Assembly (NCBI RefSeq): GCF_028554725.1
Contig: NC_071667.1
Location: 17,591,501-17,655,500, forward strand
Origin: Zeugodacus cucurbitae
Taxonomy: Eukaryota; Arthropoda; Insecta; Diptera; Tephritidae
Direction of reading: 5' to 3'
DNA length: 64,000 bases
Within the stretch, counting starts at the first letter, position 1. Each line of letters begins with the position of its first letter. The position numbers were made by a program, and so were the translations under genes. Shown here piece after piece: positions 35,320 through 47,959 of the stretch. The notes under the pieces were generated by a model, which was given only the letters and a program-made list of their open reading frames with translations, searched no databases and had not been told where the DNA came from.

Positions 35320-38300
35320 TGGAACAAGTTTTGAATGTTATTGTTCCAAAGGATCCTTTGCCGTTTGAAGGTACGGAAAGAAAGTTTCCGTAAAGTACAT
35401 ATATACCTGTGTACATCTTTTTGTATGTTCATGTTTGTGCATCTGCGCACGTTGGCACACAGATGTCTTTCGAGAAATACTAGTGCAACGGGTTTCCGGC
35501 CGATAAATTTGCATAATATATTTTTTGTAAACAATGGGTTTTCTTACCTTTGCTACAAAGGTCCTCCTATCTCAGTTGACCACCCATTCATCAATTCACA
35601 ATAGGTCTTTTTTAAATTCTATGACTTTTTTCACGCCAGCAATCCGTCACACATTTAATCAGCGAATGGACAATGATGAAGAGAATCAGCATCATCAGTA
35701 ATTTTCCACAATTTCAATCAGCAGAAACACAGAAGAAGACAAGTTTTGCATTTCATTTTTAAATCTGAAATGAATCCGTTGATTATCAGAAATTTCCCAC
35801 GGGTATATATTTTTACTAATTTTTTAAAGATTGCTAATCATATTTTAAACTCTCGAGTATTGGACTTATGCTTAGTTCTTACACGATCTTGCGAAAAAAC
35901 AATTTTTATAAACCACGATATCGAGTAGCAAGATAAATTCCGTATACATTTTTCATCAACATATTTTATTTAACTCCCCTTGACACTACTACTACTCGTA
36001 CCTTGACATGATCCCTCAAATCTATTTTCGTTCACTCCCCAACATATTAAATGATAGTGAGTATAAGTGCCCCGTTTTCTAATTTGTACCCGGACATAAT
36101 TCAACTAACATTTACAACAAGCACAAAATGCTTTGAGAAACTGCAGGTGGGTTGCTACTGATATTGAACTTTCGATAGTACTCAAAATTGATGTCTGGTT
36201 ATCATCTGGTTTGAGGAAAACTTTCGTGGCTTTACGAAATTAAAACCCCTAATTTTTCATTCTAAAATAATGAAAATAAAAAAATAAAGTGTACTCGCGT
36301 ATCAACTCTGGTTAAACATAATCATTTTTGATTTTAAGTTTTTAACTAATTGCTATTTTTAAAGTGTTAAATAAAACCGGTACATAAATTTTCGCGATAT
36401 TTTACAGATTTATTGATATTGACAACATTTTTTTTTTTTGGAAAATGAGTGATATATTTTATGAAATTATATGATGGTTCCCATCTTTCAGCGAAAGTTC
36501 TTGATTGAATAAATAATAATACATAAATGCAATATAAATAAGTGTTCGGATTGAAATCTGCATAAAATTGTCTCGGAAATAATTCTCAATGGTGTTTTCA
36601 TTGGGGTGGACTACCATTGTTTGATGATGATAAGTACCTATTTGTTCGGCTAAACACTGTTTCTCATGAAATCACATTGAGATTTTAAGACACTACCTCG
36701 TACACAATCGTGCATTCGATACTGTCTAATAGTTGGAAACAATGATGAACGAGAACGGATTTGTCATTGTTTTAGACCTTATCGATGATTAAATATTAAA
36801 GTTCTTTGCTTCAACGAATTTTCATCCGCTAAATCTAAGTGAGATTGCATCTTAAGAGGCCGACAAAGAGCGCTACAAATAACTAAATGGTAATTTGAAA
36901 TTAATGATATACACAACAGGGATACTATTTGAGACTATTTACCAACATTTCTGCAAAAAAACGTTAATTTTTTTTATATTGTAACTCATTGAATTATAAA
37001 AGACTAACTGCAAGATATTGAGAAAACAGTTTTATAACACACTACACTCCTAGTTCTTAATTTTTAGAAAAATCGAGTGGGATGATCACTGTTGGACTAT
37101 TTTTTAATTCCAAAAAAAAAAAATAAAACAATTTAGGATTAGAAGCACTGAAGGCTGTCATAAAAAATAGCCGCTTTTTGGTGGATCTCAGACATATACA
37201 GACAAACAAACTTTATATATATATATATATATACATATGTACTTTCTTAAATAAGTGTGTGCGCATATCCACTAGTAACTGCCAACTACAAGACACCGGA
37301 ATCATGAGGATTTTTGAGCAGATGTTACCAACGTTTTCTTTATTTCATCTGCTGCTTCTTCACTTACCATCTTTAAATGCTTTTATGCTGTTTTTTATGT
37401 CTTATTTTTTATTTTTTATGTTTTTGTTACACTCAATGACAACAAAGAATAAGAAGAATGAATGAAAGAAATATACTGCACAAAGGGGAGACATCGGTAG
37501 CTCACCATACCTACATATGTATGTGTGTATGTACAAGGTATACCTTTATGCACTATAAGACCTCGAATCAGCATAATAATCAAGTACAAGGAGCAAAGCA
37601 ACTGGCTATTCGTGCCACCGAGCAAAGCGCGAGGAATTATCCTGTCGCTACATGCTGATCACTGCTCTGCTTTCAGCCACAGGAGGCACATAAATACATT
37701 CATACCTATATATGTACATACATAACTTATTGGCAGCCAAGAGTGACTGAATGTTTTCTTAAGTGCTTAGCACCTGGACTTTATGCCTAGTAGTTGCACC
37801 CTACTGTACCAGCTAAAATACAGTCAACGACATTTGGCTTATGGAGCGAGTCCGTACAGGACGACTGCCTTTTCCTGACGATCGTGGGGCGCTGCTTTGT
37901 TGTTATTAGTTTTATGTTTTATTACCGTCGTTTGGCCATTAGGCAGATTTGGCTGACTCATGCTTGCTTCATGTAGGGCTGTTGGCCGCTTTGGCACGTG
38001 TTATAAGAGTGTGCTGCGCACATCTGTGGGATAGATTATGTTTAAACATATGCAAGTATGTATTTCTACATTGAAGGCTCATCAATTTATATGCGATCTA
38101 GTCGTAAGACTGGTGCAGACCATTGCGAAAATTGCAAAAATACTTTTACAGCTGTCGTTGGAGTCACGCAAATTTCTTGTTGCTCGCTCGTGTGGCAGCA
38201 ACCTAATTAGTTGCGAATGAAAGCTCTAGCGCCTTGGGTACATAATAAATATATGTACATATGCATGGTATTTGTAGTAGTTTACCATCTTTTTGGAACG

Positions 38301-39060
38301 TGTCATTCCAACTTCAACAAAATATCAAGGGAAGGGATTGAAATATAGTATGTATCTGAATATGGTCTTTATAATGACCCAATAATGGAAAGTTGCATAA
38401 AATTTAGCGGATCGTTAAAAGAAATAAAATGCTCATATTTGTTCGATGGCAAGCAGGCTTGCTGAGTGCTCAAAAAGTTTCTGATTCCTTTAAGTTAAGA
38501 GATATCTGTTGTTTGAATCGAGATGTTTTCAATGTGTGTAAACTCATTATGGACAATTATATTTGTTTCTCAGAAATTCCAATAAACTGACACAGTCGAG
38601 TCTAATTCAATATAGAAATTATACTACCACTAGGTGGGTTTAGTGTTGGTCAAATCAAAATCTAAAACTCTAGAGAATGTTTTTCAATGGTGGTCACTTC
38701 GCGAATGAAATCTGAAATAATTGAGTACCTTGAATAATCGTTTAATATATTAGTCTTTAAATAGGCAAGATTTATATTGGTTTATATACTACAGATGACT
38801 TTAAATATGATCGGGATTTACCATTCTGCTTTTAAAAATAATTTAAGCCGTATTCTAGTTTTTTTCCTATATATACATAAGAACGATAAAAGCTTCCGAG
38901 AGTGGGACTGGAATTCGAGAAAACATTCAACATAGTGACATTCTGACCTCATTAAAGATTATTTTCTGTTTTTTGAGTCGGCTTTAAACATAAAGAAACT
39001 TCTACATGTTGGTTTAAGAAAATAATCTGAGCGGAAACGGTAATTACTAATTATGTGCTG
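35320..39060. other. Unannotated intergenic stretch
   Basis: About 3.7 kb of AT-rich sequence with TA and TACA microsatellites (for example 37212-37232). Short open frames only; no conserved domain, RNA gene or inverted terminal repeats recognised. Confidence 0.5.
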
Positions 39061-39094
39061 TATATTTGCTGTACTATTCCTCTTTTGTATCAAA

Positions 39095-39340
39095 AGGGGG
39101 GTGTCTCATCCGAGTCTTTCGTAGATTTTTTCATTGGTACTTCGTTTTTATGTGATGGGTCCCAAGCCCTACGCACAACCGCATAAGCGGGCTTCGCCTT
39201 CTCACTTTAGCTCGCCTTCAAACGGCTGTCTGTTGGCTACCCAGAGGATACTTGGTCTAAAACCGGAAGTCGTGAGCTGCTTGAACCATGTGGAGAAGAA
39301 TCGTTTCTGGCCACTCCCAAGTGAATGACAATCAAAAACT
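39095..39340 (+). repeat. GC-richer island, possible repeat relic
   Basis: Contains GGGTCCCAAGCCCTACGCAC and GCTCGCCTTCAAACGGCTG, then CTAAAACCGGAAGTCGTGAG. The composition differs sharply from its AT-rich flanks and the frame stays open for about 65 codons. I suspect a fragment of a LINE untranslated region but cannot confirm it. Confidence 0.3.
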
Positions 39341-40079
39341 TTCCTCACTTGCGTGAACTTCTACACATGATCCCATCCTCTTTTGTACTTTCAGTTATAA
39401 CACCATGGGAACTGCTCATAAGTTGTGCTCTTACTACTTTGCATATGCTATTCCGAATATCCTTTTTCAAAATATAACAGTTATAAAGGATGTGATTATA
39501 CACATATTTAATTATGCATTAAAATGCCGATAAGCTACGACAGAACCCTTTCGACCCAAATTCAAACTGATCGAGCGCATGCAACACGTGCTTAGATCAT
39601 ACACATACAAACATAAATTCGTATTTTTATCTCATAGGAAACCCCTAATTGCTATTTACTACATTTCACTGGTTGTTTCAACTTTTCATTTTTATCGCAC
39701 ACTTTTCATCTATCGAGGGTATTTATGTATTTACATTTGTATATCTATGTGCCTACTTATCCATGCATGCTTTGTGATTAAAAAATTGTATCCTTCAGGA
39801 TTATAATTTATGCCAAACGCCTTGTACCGCAAACAGTAGAACCCCTCGGCCGAAATACTTATACGAAGGGGAATGATGCGAGTATATTTTCCGTTTTTAA
39901 GAGAAAGAAAATAGTCGTAACGTTAATAATTTGTTTAAGAAATTTACAAAGTAAAGGGTGGTTCATGTGGTTTGTCAAAATGAAGGTTAAAGCTTCATCT
40001 GTGTGTTTATTTTTCAACCGGAGGCTGTAATAATGTTTACCAACTTGACTGTTAGAATGTCGATAGATATCGAATTAAA

Positions 40080-41356
40080 ACAAGTAAGGAAGGGCTAAGT
40101 TCGGGCGTAACCGAACATTTTATACTCTCGCAATTTATTTATTTCATTTTATTAATATTACAAACAATTTGACCCACATATTCGTCATATATGTATATGG
40201 TACAAAGTCCTTTGAAAGCTGGAAATATTTGGCATATGGGGGCTAGGTGAAGTTATGACCCGATTTCATTCATTTTTGATACGAAGATATATTATTAGAA
40301 GGAAAATATGCGCTTTGACTTTCTTAAAAACATATGAGAGACTTACCTATCTTTTCGCTAAAAAATGTATTAGAAGCACTGAGGTCCTCTTGTTGTATAT
40401 ATGGGGCCTTGAAATCTTATTATTTGATTTCGACGAATTTTAGAAAGGCGATCCCACACTATAATTCCAGTATTTGTGCAAAGTTCTGCTCCCATATCTT
40501 CACTAGCCCTTAACTTATATATTGTAAAGTAAACGATTCAGATTGACTTCACAGTTCTGATATATAGGAAGTAGGCGTGGTTGTGAACCGATTTGCCCTA
40601 TTTTCACAGCATATCATTAGAATGCCAGGAAAATATTACGAACCGAATTTCATTGAAATTGGTCCAGTATTTTCGGAAATATGGTTTTTGACCCATAAGT
40701 GGGCGGAGCCACGCCCATTTCAACTTTTGTATACCAATTTGAGTGTAGCCTTTCTGTAACATCTTTGTAATGAGATTTAAGGTTTCTGGTGCTTTTCCTT
40801 AGTGAATTAAAGCGTTTTTAGTAGTTTTAAACATAACCTTTATATGGGAGGTGTACGTGGTTATAATCCGATTTCATCCATTTTTGGACTGTAAAAGGAA
40901 AAGCCTAAAGGAAACGACTCTAGAAAGTTTGGTTGATATAGCTTTAGCAGTTAATGAGATATGTACAAAAACCTAAGTATGGGACGGGGCCACGCCCACT
41001 TTCCCAAAAAAATTACATCCAAATATGAGTTTCTTTGTACCAAATTTTACTTTTGTAACTTTATTTATGTCTTAGTTATGGCACTTTATATGTTTTCGTT
41101 TTTCGCCCATTTTCTATACCAACCACTTCAGGGTGCCAAGGAATATGTGCTCCAAGTTTCATTAAGATATCTCAATTTTTACTCAAGTTATCGCTTGCAC
41201 GGACAGACGGACGGACAGACATCCAGATTTCGAATCCTCTCGTCATCCTGATCATAACCCCATATCTAACTCTTTTATTTCTGGGTGACACAAACAACCG
41301 CTATGTGAACAAAACTATAATACTCTCTTTAGCAACTTTGTTGCGAGAGTATAAAA
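40080..41356 (+). repeat. 'TCTCGCAA' family copy F, longest copy
   Basis: A 1.28 kb copy: 5' end ACAAGTAAGGAAGGGCTAAG, then CGAACATTTTATACTCTCGC; 3' end TTGTTGCGAGAGTATAAAA. It holds all the internal blocks found singly elsewhere, including GGGCGGAGCCACGCCCAT, GACGGGGCCACGCCCAC and a GGAC run near 41200-41222. No transposase-like frame, so it is non-autonomous. This is the best reference copy in the window. Confidence 0.85.
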
Positions 41357-42718
41357 AGGAGTCAGTCTAGAGCTTACTTGTAAAAAAAGTTTGATTATTG
41401 TACAAATTATTATTATTATAGATTCAGACGTTGAAGTGTACCAGAAATCGTCATTAAAATTTTGAAAAACTCAGTAAAAACGCATGCTGTTCGATTTTGT
41501 GTAGGGTGTCTTAAAGCACTGGGTCTAGCGAGCAATTCATTACTGATTTTAAACTTTAAACAGAATATCGAGGTATCCATTCATAAAGTTCAGCATTGTT
41601 TAGGAAAACTTGGTTAACGGAATGAACTGTGCCGAAGCAGTCCCACGAATAAAGTCGTTATTTATTGTCATTGTTGGTATTTTCGCAGCATTTTTCAAGA
41701 TTTTGAACGAAACCACTATGTCGATCACCTTTTACGAGTTCCAGTCAGGCAATATTTAAACGAATTTTAAGACAAACAACGCCATGTGACAGGAAGCTGA
41801 GCGCGTAGCCGACTCCACGTGTTCATAAAGGTGTGCAACAAATAGCCACATACTTTCACGGAAACATACAAACACACTAAGGTACAAGCAAATGTATGCA
41901 CATTGTATACATGTAAAAAATAAAGGAATTCGCTACTCTTCATTAAAGCATCAGATATGGTCCCATATCCTAACGCGGTGCACATAATTGCCCCGTATAG
42001 TCTTTCTTTCAAACACAATAATGAAAGTAAAGAAATGAGATCACTTTGTTGTCCTACAAACAAAAAAACAAGCACATACATATGTACATTATGTATATTA
42101 TTAGGGCTGAGATCATAGGATCATGCGAATCGCTTCTTCGTGTCGGAATTTATTTGAACGTTGTGCGAAGGGTGTCCACCATTTAAAAGTTCATAAAATT
42201 GCGTTGTTCCTAAATCTAAGCAAGCAAACCTTGCGATTCCTTTTTGTTTGTTTGTATGCATGCCATTGTGTATGTAAGTGCGTTACTGTTTTGCGCACCA
42301 GTTGAATGAAAACTAGTTGTATCGAAGAAACGACCCGCAAAGCATGTGATTTCAATTGAATGATACGAAATGCCAAAATAATTGCGTTTTATTGTTATGA
42401 AAATTGGGGTAGTTGGTGGTTTGTTTTCTAGGTAGGTAAATGGGGTTGTTACATGGATGTGAATTGTGAGATAGATTCTATGCTGAGAAATCGGTAGATA
42501 AATGTTATTAGAAATGAATTGAGATTTGCACCATATTTATATGCATATCTACATACTTATATTTACATAAATTCATATACTTATGTTCATATGTATGTAC
42601 ATATATGTAAGCAAAGTAAGTCTAAGCAAGATTCTATCGAACCCGCCAGCACCTTACATCCTTTAATTGAATTAATCAAGTTCTTGTTAAACAGGGTTTT
42701 GTAAGTGAATGTAATACG
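41357..42718. other. Unannotated intergenic stretch
   Basis: About 1.4 kb of AT-rich sequence with ATGT/ACAT microsatellite tracts near 42540-42610. No gene, RNA or inverted terminal repeats recognised. Confidence 0.5.
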
Positions 42719-43216
42719 CTAGACAGACGGCAGAGTTAACTCGGATTAACTGCGCTTTTAATCAGTTCCAATTTTGTGGGTGACAGAAGGCAGCAAAGCG
42801 AGTTATAAACTCCCATAACAGCTGATTGGCAATAATATTTCCATTTTGGTGAAATGAAATTGGATAGAAAGAAAATATTGGGGTTTTTAGCCACACAACT
42901 AGTACAAAATCACTAATTATTAAAAAAATATACATAAATACGTCAATATTAAAACTTCCATTTTAGAAAAAATTAGCATGCGTATGTTTTTGTTTACATT
43001 TAATTGAAAAACAGCTATCAGTATTGCATATTTTCATTCACAATAGATAAAAAGCGGCCATGTTTAACAATGTTGCCAACGAAAATGACACGAACCCCCT
43101 CTAACTCTCTAAAATTTTGAGGATTAAATGGGAGTTAGTAAACCGAGTTAACTGATATAATTCTCGAATTAACCCCGATTAACGCAGTTATTCCGAATTA
43201 ACGCGCCGTCTGTCAG
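42719..43216. mobile_element. TIR element with ACAGACGGC ends
   Basis: A 498 bp segment. The left end is CTAGACAGACGGCAGAGTTA and the right end read inward is CTGACAGACGGCGCGTTAAT; both are followed by a block near CTCGGATTAACTGCG / TTCGGAATAACTGCG. Target duplications are not clear. No transposase remains. This is a non-autonomous DNA transposon of uncertain superfamily. Confidence 0.65.
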
Positions 43217-44378
43217 GGGTATGAGAAAGCATATTTGAATATGGTACGTCGCAATCTGCAAAAAGTTAAGGTCTCAGTTAGTCTAAACTAACCTTAAAGT
43301 TGCTCCCTCTATTTAACATCATTTTAACTCTTAGTCGACTTAGGTTACATGTCTGTTACGGCCTTTAATTAAGCTCACTGGTTTTTGACCTGCAGTTTGA
43401 AATCATTACAATAATTAGGACTTTGAATCAGTTAACAGTACTAACTATTATATAATGCTGTTCTTATAATTCTATAGAGAGAGAATAGATATGATTTGTG
43501 ATACTTTTTTGGGTCGAAATTATTGTCTTGATATTATCTTTTAAATGAAGAATGAATAAACTTTAAATTCACTATTTAATTACTGATGGATTAATTTTTA
43601 GTTTCTCTCTGTGGAGAGTCGAGATAACAATATTTGGTAGAAGACTTTTGTTAGAAAGGCATACGCAAAGATAAACTCGAGACCACTCCATACAGTAAGA
43701 AAAAGCGTCATTTGCATCAGCAATATTGCGTAGCAGCAATCTAGCTCTGATTTTATATTTACTTAGATAAAATACCTACATATGTATGTACATAAGTATG
43801 TATGCACATTGATGCGTATTTAATAAAAAACTTTTTGGGAAAGTGCGTAAGTTTACTACGCAATATTTATTTCGTAGTTATTCAAAATAAGGTGGAGTTA
43901 AAAGAGTAAGAAACAACCCCTAGTTATTACTCTGAAATTCTACCCTTCCAAGATGCTTATGAAACTTATAAAACTCAAGGTTAGACCCAACTCAACCCCA
44001 ATTAATTCTACTATGTGATGTTAAAAGCTACATGCTTTTATTCTAGAAAGCAAAGAATACATGAACTCAAGGACAAAAGCTGTACAAAAAGCTGCATACA
44101 AAAGAGAAAAGTAGAAGTAGGCGACCGCTAACTGCGCAATGCAAGAAGAACCTATATATGAACGAATATGATATAATGTAAATACTTACAAAACTCTTGA
44201 AGTCAATTAAACATTAAATTAAATAGCATTCCCGAATTTAGAAGATTGACTCTTGTTTTCGAGGTTATGGAATTGTATCTATGACCACGGCCCCTTACCT
44301 AAAAATATGTAAATTCTAATGTCCTTCCGTGCTGTGAATATCTGTTGTAAAAGTGTTATTTTTTCTTAACTTCTTTTT
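43217..44378. other. Unannotated intergenic stretch
   Basis: About 1.2 kb of AT-rich sequence with short ATGT repeats near 43780-43805. Nothing recognised. Confidence 0.5.
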
Positions 44379-44765
44379 TTATACTCTCGCAACAAAGTTG
44401 CTACGAGAGTATTATAGTTTTGTCCACATAACGGTTGGTTGTAAGTCCTAAAACTAAACGAGTTAGATATAGGGTTATGTATATCAAAATGATCAGGGTG
44501 ACGAGAAAAGTTCAAATCCGGATGTCTGTCCGTCCGTCCGTGCAAGCTGTAACTTCAGTAAAAATTGAGATATCTTGATGAAACTTGGAAGACGTATTTC
44601 TTGGCACCATAAGAAGGTTAAGTTCGAAAATGAGCGTAATCGGACCACTGCCTCGCCCACAAAATGGCGAAAACCGAAAACACTTAAAGTGCCATAACTA
44701 AGCTATAAATAAAGCTATGGAAGTAAAATTTGGTATGAAGGATTGAATTGAAAAAAATATTAAAA
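44379..44765 (-). repeat. 'TCTCGCAA' family copy G (3' half)
   Basis: Minus orientation: TATACTCTCGCAACAAAGTT, ACGAGTTAGATATAGGGTTA, GATCAGGGTGACGAG, the CTGTCCGTCCGTCCGT run, then GATATCTTGATGAAACTTGG and AAAGTGCCATAACTAAGC. It stops before the central G+C-rich block. Confidence 0.8.
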
Positions 44766-45651
44766 AATAAAAAAAAAACAAAAAGGGATTAAATGTCTGC
44801 TACGTCCACGTCGTTAATCCTGGGTTACGCTAAATTCTGATAATAATAGTGCGTAAATCAATGATTTTTCATCATGTTCGGAGTTGGTTTTTTATTTGTA
44901 GCTCATACAAATATTGCTGTCCCAAAATTCCCTTTGGGGGGTAAAAAGGTGATGAAATAAGGAACATTTTAAAATACTTTCGAAAAAAATCGAAGGGGGC
45001 ATAAGTTGTAAAAAATACAAAAAAAAAAATTGAATTTTTTGCTATGAAATATTAATTTTAAAAATTTTTACGATATACAGTTTCAAAGTTTGAGAAATTC
45101 TGTACAAATAAGTCACATGGTGTTTTAAAATCTGTTCATTAGTTTTAAAGTTATGGCGGTTCGAAGGTTTTACATGTACTATAAGATATATAATTGGCAA
45201 AGAAAATAAAGAACTTTTTTTTCAAGTGGCTTTTTTTCCAGAGAATGCCCCATATGTTAAAGGGACCTAGCCAGAATGGATCTTGAATGAATCTTTCAAA
45301 AAGTTCGTTCTCTTTCAGCTGCTTTAGACCATGAAGAATAACACTGCATAGCATGTCAATTGGCCTTTATTTGATGTCTCAATATTTTAGTAGCATTTTA
45401 CGATAATTCCAAAATATTATTCTTTCTTATACTTATTAATAAATACTGGTGTTGAGATAGGATTGATTACAATATTAAACACTGAGATCTAAGATTTTCT
45501 GTCAAAACTACCGCTGGCGCTATCGATAGAATAGAATTATGCCATTTTTTTCGACTATCGAAAATGAAAATAACGATGGTATCGTATAATTGGCAAATTG
45601 GCTATTTACTCTAACTAATCTGATGGTATTCGTGTGGTCAAACATTAATGC
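44766..45651. other. Unannotated stretch with a TATCGATA site
   Basis: AT-rich sequence without a gene. TATCGATA, the core of the Drosophila DRE promoter element, occurs at 45521-45528, followed by several CGAT-containing words. No adjacent gene can be assigned, so its relevance is unknown. Confidence 0.35.
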
Positions 45652-45760
45652 AGTAGTGTAGATACTTTGTGGTAGTACTTACTCCTAGTAGTGTAGGTAC
45701 TTTGTGGTAGTACTTACTCCTAGTAGTTTACACGCTTACTTTGTGGTAGTACTTACCTAG
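45652..45760 (+). repeat. Tandem repeat, 35 bp period, three units
   Basis: Units beginning AGTAGTGTAGATACTTTGTG recur at 45652, 45687 and 45722. The first two are nearly identical; the third has a short insertion and is degenerate. Confidence 0.9.
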
Positions 45761-46262
45761 TATAAGAAGAAATGTACAGTTGAACTTCCATAACTGGAAG
45801 ATCTTCAGAAGTCAAACTCTTGAATTGGCAATTACGTTTAGAAATCAAATTTCATACAAATTTGCTTCTATAAATCGAACTTTTCCACCCGGAAATAATA
45901 CAAAATTTAAAATTTTACTATCGATGCATAATTTTAAAAGATGCCCTCTATATCGTTTGGAGACTATGATATTACACTTATGGATTTTTATGCAATCATG
46001 CATGTAACAAAGTCATGGGATACAGACATCAAGAGCCAAAAGCAAACTGCAACTGCAACAAACAAAATTATAGAATACATACATATTTTAATGTTTGTAC
46101 ACAAACTGTTTTGCGAAGTAAATAAATAAATAAATATAATATAAATAAATTTTTGAAAAATTTTATGTTTTAATGAAACCAAGTTTCTATAGGTTAGGTT
46201 AGGTTGCTAGGAAGTCTCTATAGCTCGGAGTATTTTGTTGAATTATGGTGATTTGAGTTATA

Positions 46263-47142
46263 CTACGTTCGGACCGACATTGAAAAAATGGGTTTTCGTT
46301 CGAAAACTTGTGTTTTCATCCATGCAAAATCTGTCAAACGAAATCACAGTTTTCGATGAAAACTTCTTGAAAACTTACATTCCACTCATTATAATCGGTG
46401 CCTGCTCTAGTTTAGTCGATATTATTGGAAGACATATTTTGCCAGCTCTAAATTGTCATTTGATATTGTAAACAAATTCCACTGCTTTGTCAAAATTATG
46501 GAGAAACAGAAATAAAAATATGAAAGGAAGGGCGAAGTTCGCGTGTGTCCGAAGATTTTATACTCTCGCAATTTATTTGTTTAATGTTATTAAGCGCGTT
46601 TTCTTTTCTTTTATCGAATGTTGACTTTTCATATTTCAACATTATACACATGTGCTCCATTTTTTAAATGATTAAAAAACAAAAAAATGTCATCCTGTTA
46701 TGCTGGTCATCTCTCACTGACAATTTGATAACTAGAGTACTCGACTCATGTATTGGGCACAAAGTCCACTAGAAAACAAAAATCATTATATGAAAGATGG
46801 TGTAATTCCTGAAGTTTGATTAATGTATCAGAAGTTTTACTCAAGTAAACGCTTGTACGGACAGACGGATTTTAAACTCGTCTTGTCATCCTGATCATTT
46901 TGATATTTGTAACCCTATATCGTTTAGTTTTATGACTTACAAACAACATGAGAACAAAACTTTGATACTTTCTTAGCAATACGTTGCGGGAGTATAAAAA
47001 TGCTCAAATGTAAACAAACAAATAAATTTGTGAATTGTCAATGAAAACTCATCGAAAACACAAAATGTCGGCCAGAACGACTTTGGTTCCACAATCCACA
47101 AATTTTGTTTTCAAGATATTTTCAATGTCGGTCCGAACGTAG
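46263..47142. mobile_element. TIR element with CTACGTTCGGACCGACATTG ends (middle layer)
   Basis: Terminal inverted repeats CTACGTTCGGACCGACATTG, then AAAA, are identical at both ends over about 24 bases and flanked by TA on each side (46261-46262, 47143-47144). Inside, palindromic words such as GTTTTCGATGA/TCATCGAAAAC appear. Without the inner repeat it is about 400 bp. The TA duplication suggests Tc1/mariner-type mobilisation. Confidence 0.8.
46521..47000 (+). repeat. 'TCTCGCAA' family copy H (innermost layer)
   Basis: Starts TGAAAGGAAGGGCGAAGTTC and ends ACGTTGCGGGAGTATAAAA, with GCTTGTACGGACAGACGGAT inside. Shorter and more diverged than copies E and F, and inserted within the element at 46263-47142. 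Confidence 0.7.
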
Positions 47143-47228
47143 TATTAGGGAAGTTTAACTGTGTATATAAACATTATCCGATACTATCATATCGATGGTT
47201 TCAACGCAAACTCGAATTAGCCGTCTAT

Positions 47229-47597
47229 TTGCAGTTTTGCAGCTCTAGTCGAAACGGCACACTGTATAAACATAATTGTTATAACACAAACTCGGTCGAA
47301 CAAAAATTTATCATACATGTTGTAAACGCCGAAGAGCGGGAGAGAAATTTTGTTCAATACGAAGAACGCAAAAATTTGTTAAGGGTGTCTGCGCAACTGC
47401 AGCGATCTACACAATGCGGAAAAATTTGTCTGTTTATTGTATGTATGTATGTACATTTCGATGGTTCCGAGCATTTCGTTGTAAGCCGAGTGATAGCAAA
47501 GAAAATTATAAGGTATTTTAACATTGTATGGAGGCAGCTGCAAACCAAGAAACGTGCATATATGTGCATTAATGTAGTTACAGTTGAAATTCCATAA
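47229..47597 (+). other. Open frame of about 122 codons, unknown
   Basis: A stop-free frame without an ATG at its start. The middle part reads AEERERNFVQYEERKNLLRV, a charged helical stretch that looks more protein-like than its flanks. No family recognised; it may be a chance frame or an exon relic. Confidence 0.2.
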
Positions 47598-47959
47598 ATC
47601 AAACTTTTCGACTAGTACATAATACAAAATTTTAAATTTTACTATCGAGGCAGAATTTTAAAAGAGTCCCTATATATCATATGGAGCCGAACAAAAATTA
47701 TGACATTATATTTATAGATTGCATAAACCATGTATGAAAGGCATGGGATACCGACGTCAAGAGTCAAACAAAAGCAAACTGCAACAAATCAAAATACATG
47801 TTTTAACGTATGTACATAAACCTTTATGTGTAATAAATATAATTGTGTATACATCTATATTTTACAGCTTTTTGCAAAATTGTAACTTTTAATGAATTTT
47901 TTCTATAACTCGAAGCTTTTTTGTGATATATGGTGATTCAAGTTAGGGAAGTTCAACTG
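47581..47959. mobile_element. pogo/Tigger-like element 3
   Basis: A 379 bp element with the left end CAGTTGAAATTCCATAAATC and the right end read inward CAGTTGAACTTCCCTAACTT, flanked by TA (47579-47580 and 47960-47961). Internal sequence matches element 2 (for example AATTTTACTATCGAGGCAGA). Non-autonomous. Confidence 0.8.

Larger units (their letters stand above)
45777..47161. mobile_element. pogo/Tigger-like element 2 (outer layer of a nest)
   Basis: The left end is CAGTTGAACTTCCATAACTG after TA (45775-45776); the right end read inward is CAGTTAAACTTCCCTAATAC. The left part matches the element at 23142-23585 (for example GAATTGGCAATTACGTTTAG). The right flanking dinucleotide is no longer TA. 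Two younger insertions lie within it. No transposase frame. Confidence 0.7.

Noticed and set aside
39134..39328. 64-codon frame in the GC-richer island as a gene
   Set aside because: No ATG context or domain; the sequence resembles repeat untranslated regions more than a protein.
45521..45528. TATCGATA (DRE core) as a promoter
   Set aside because: No gene starts nearby and the surroundings are repeat-rich; kept only as a note.
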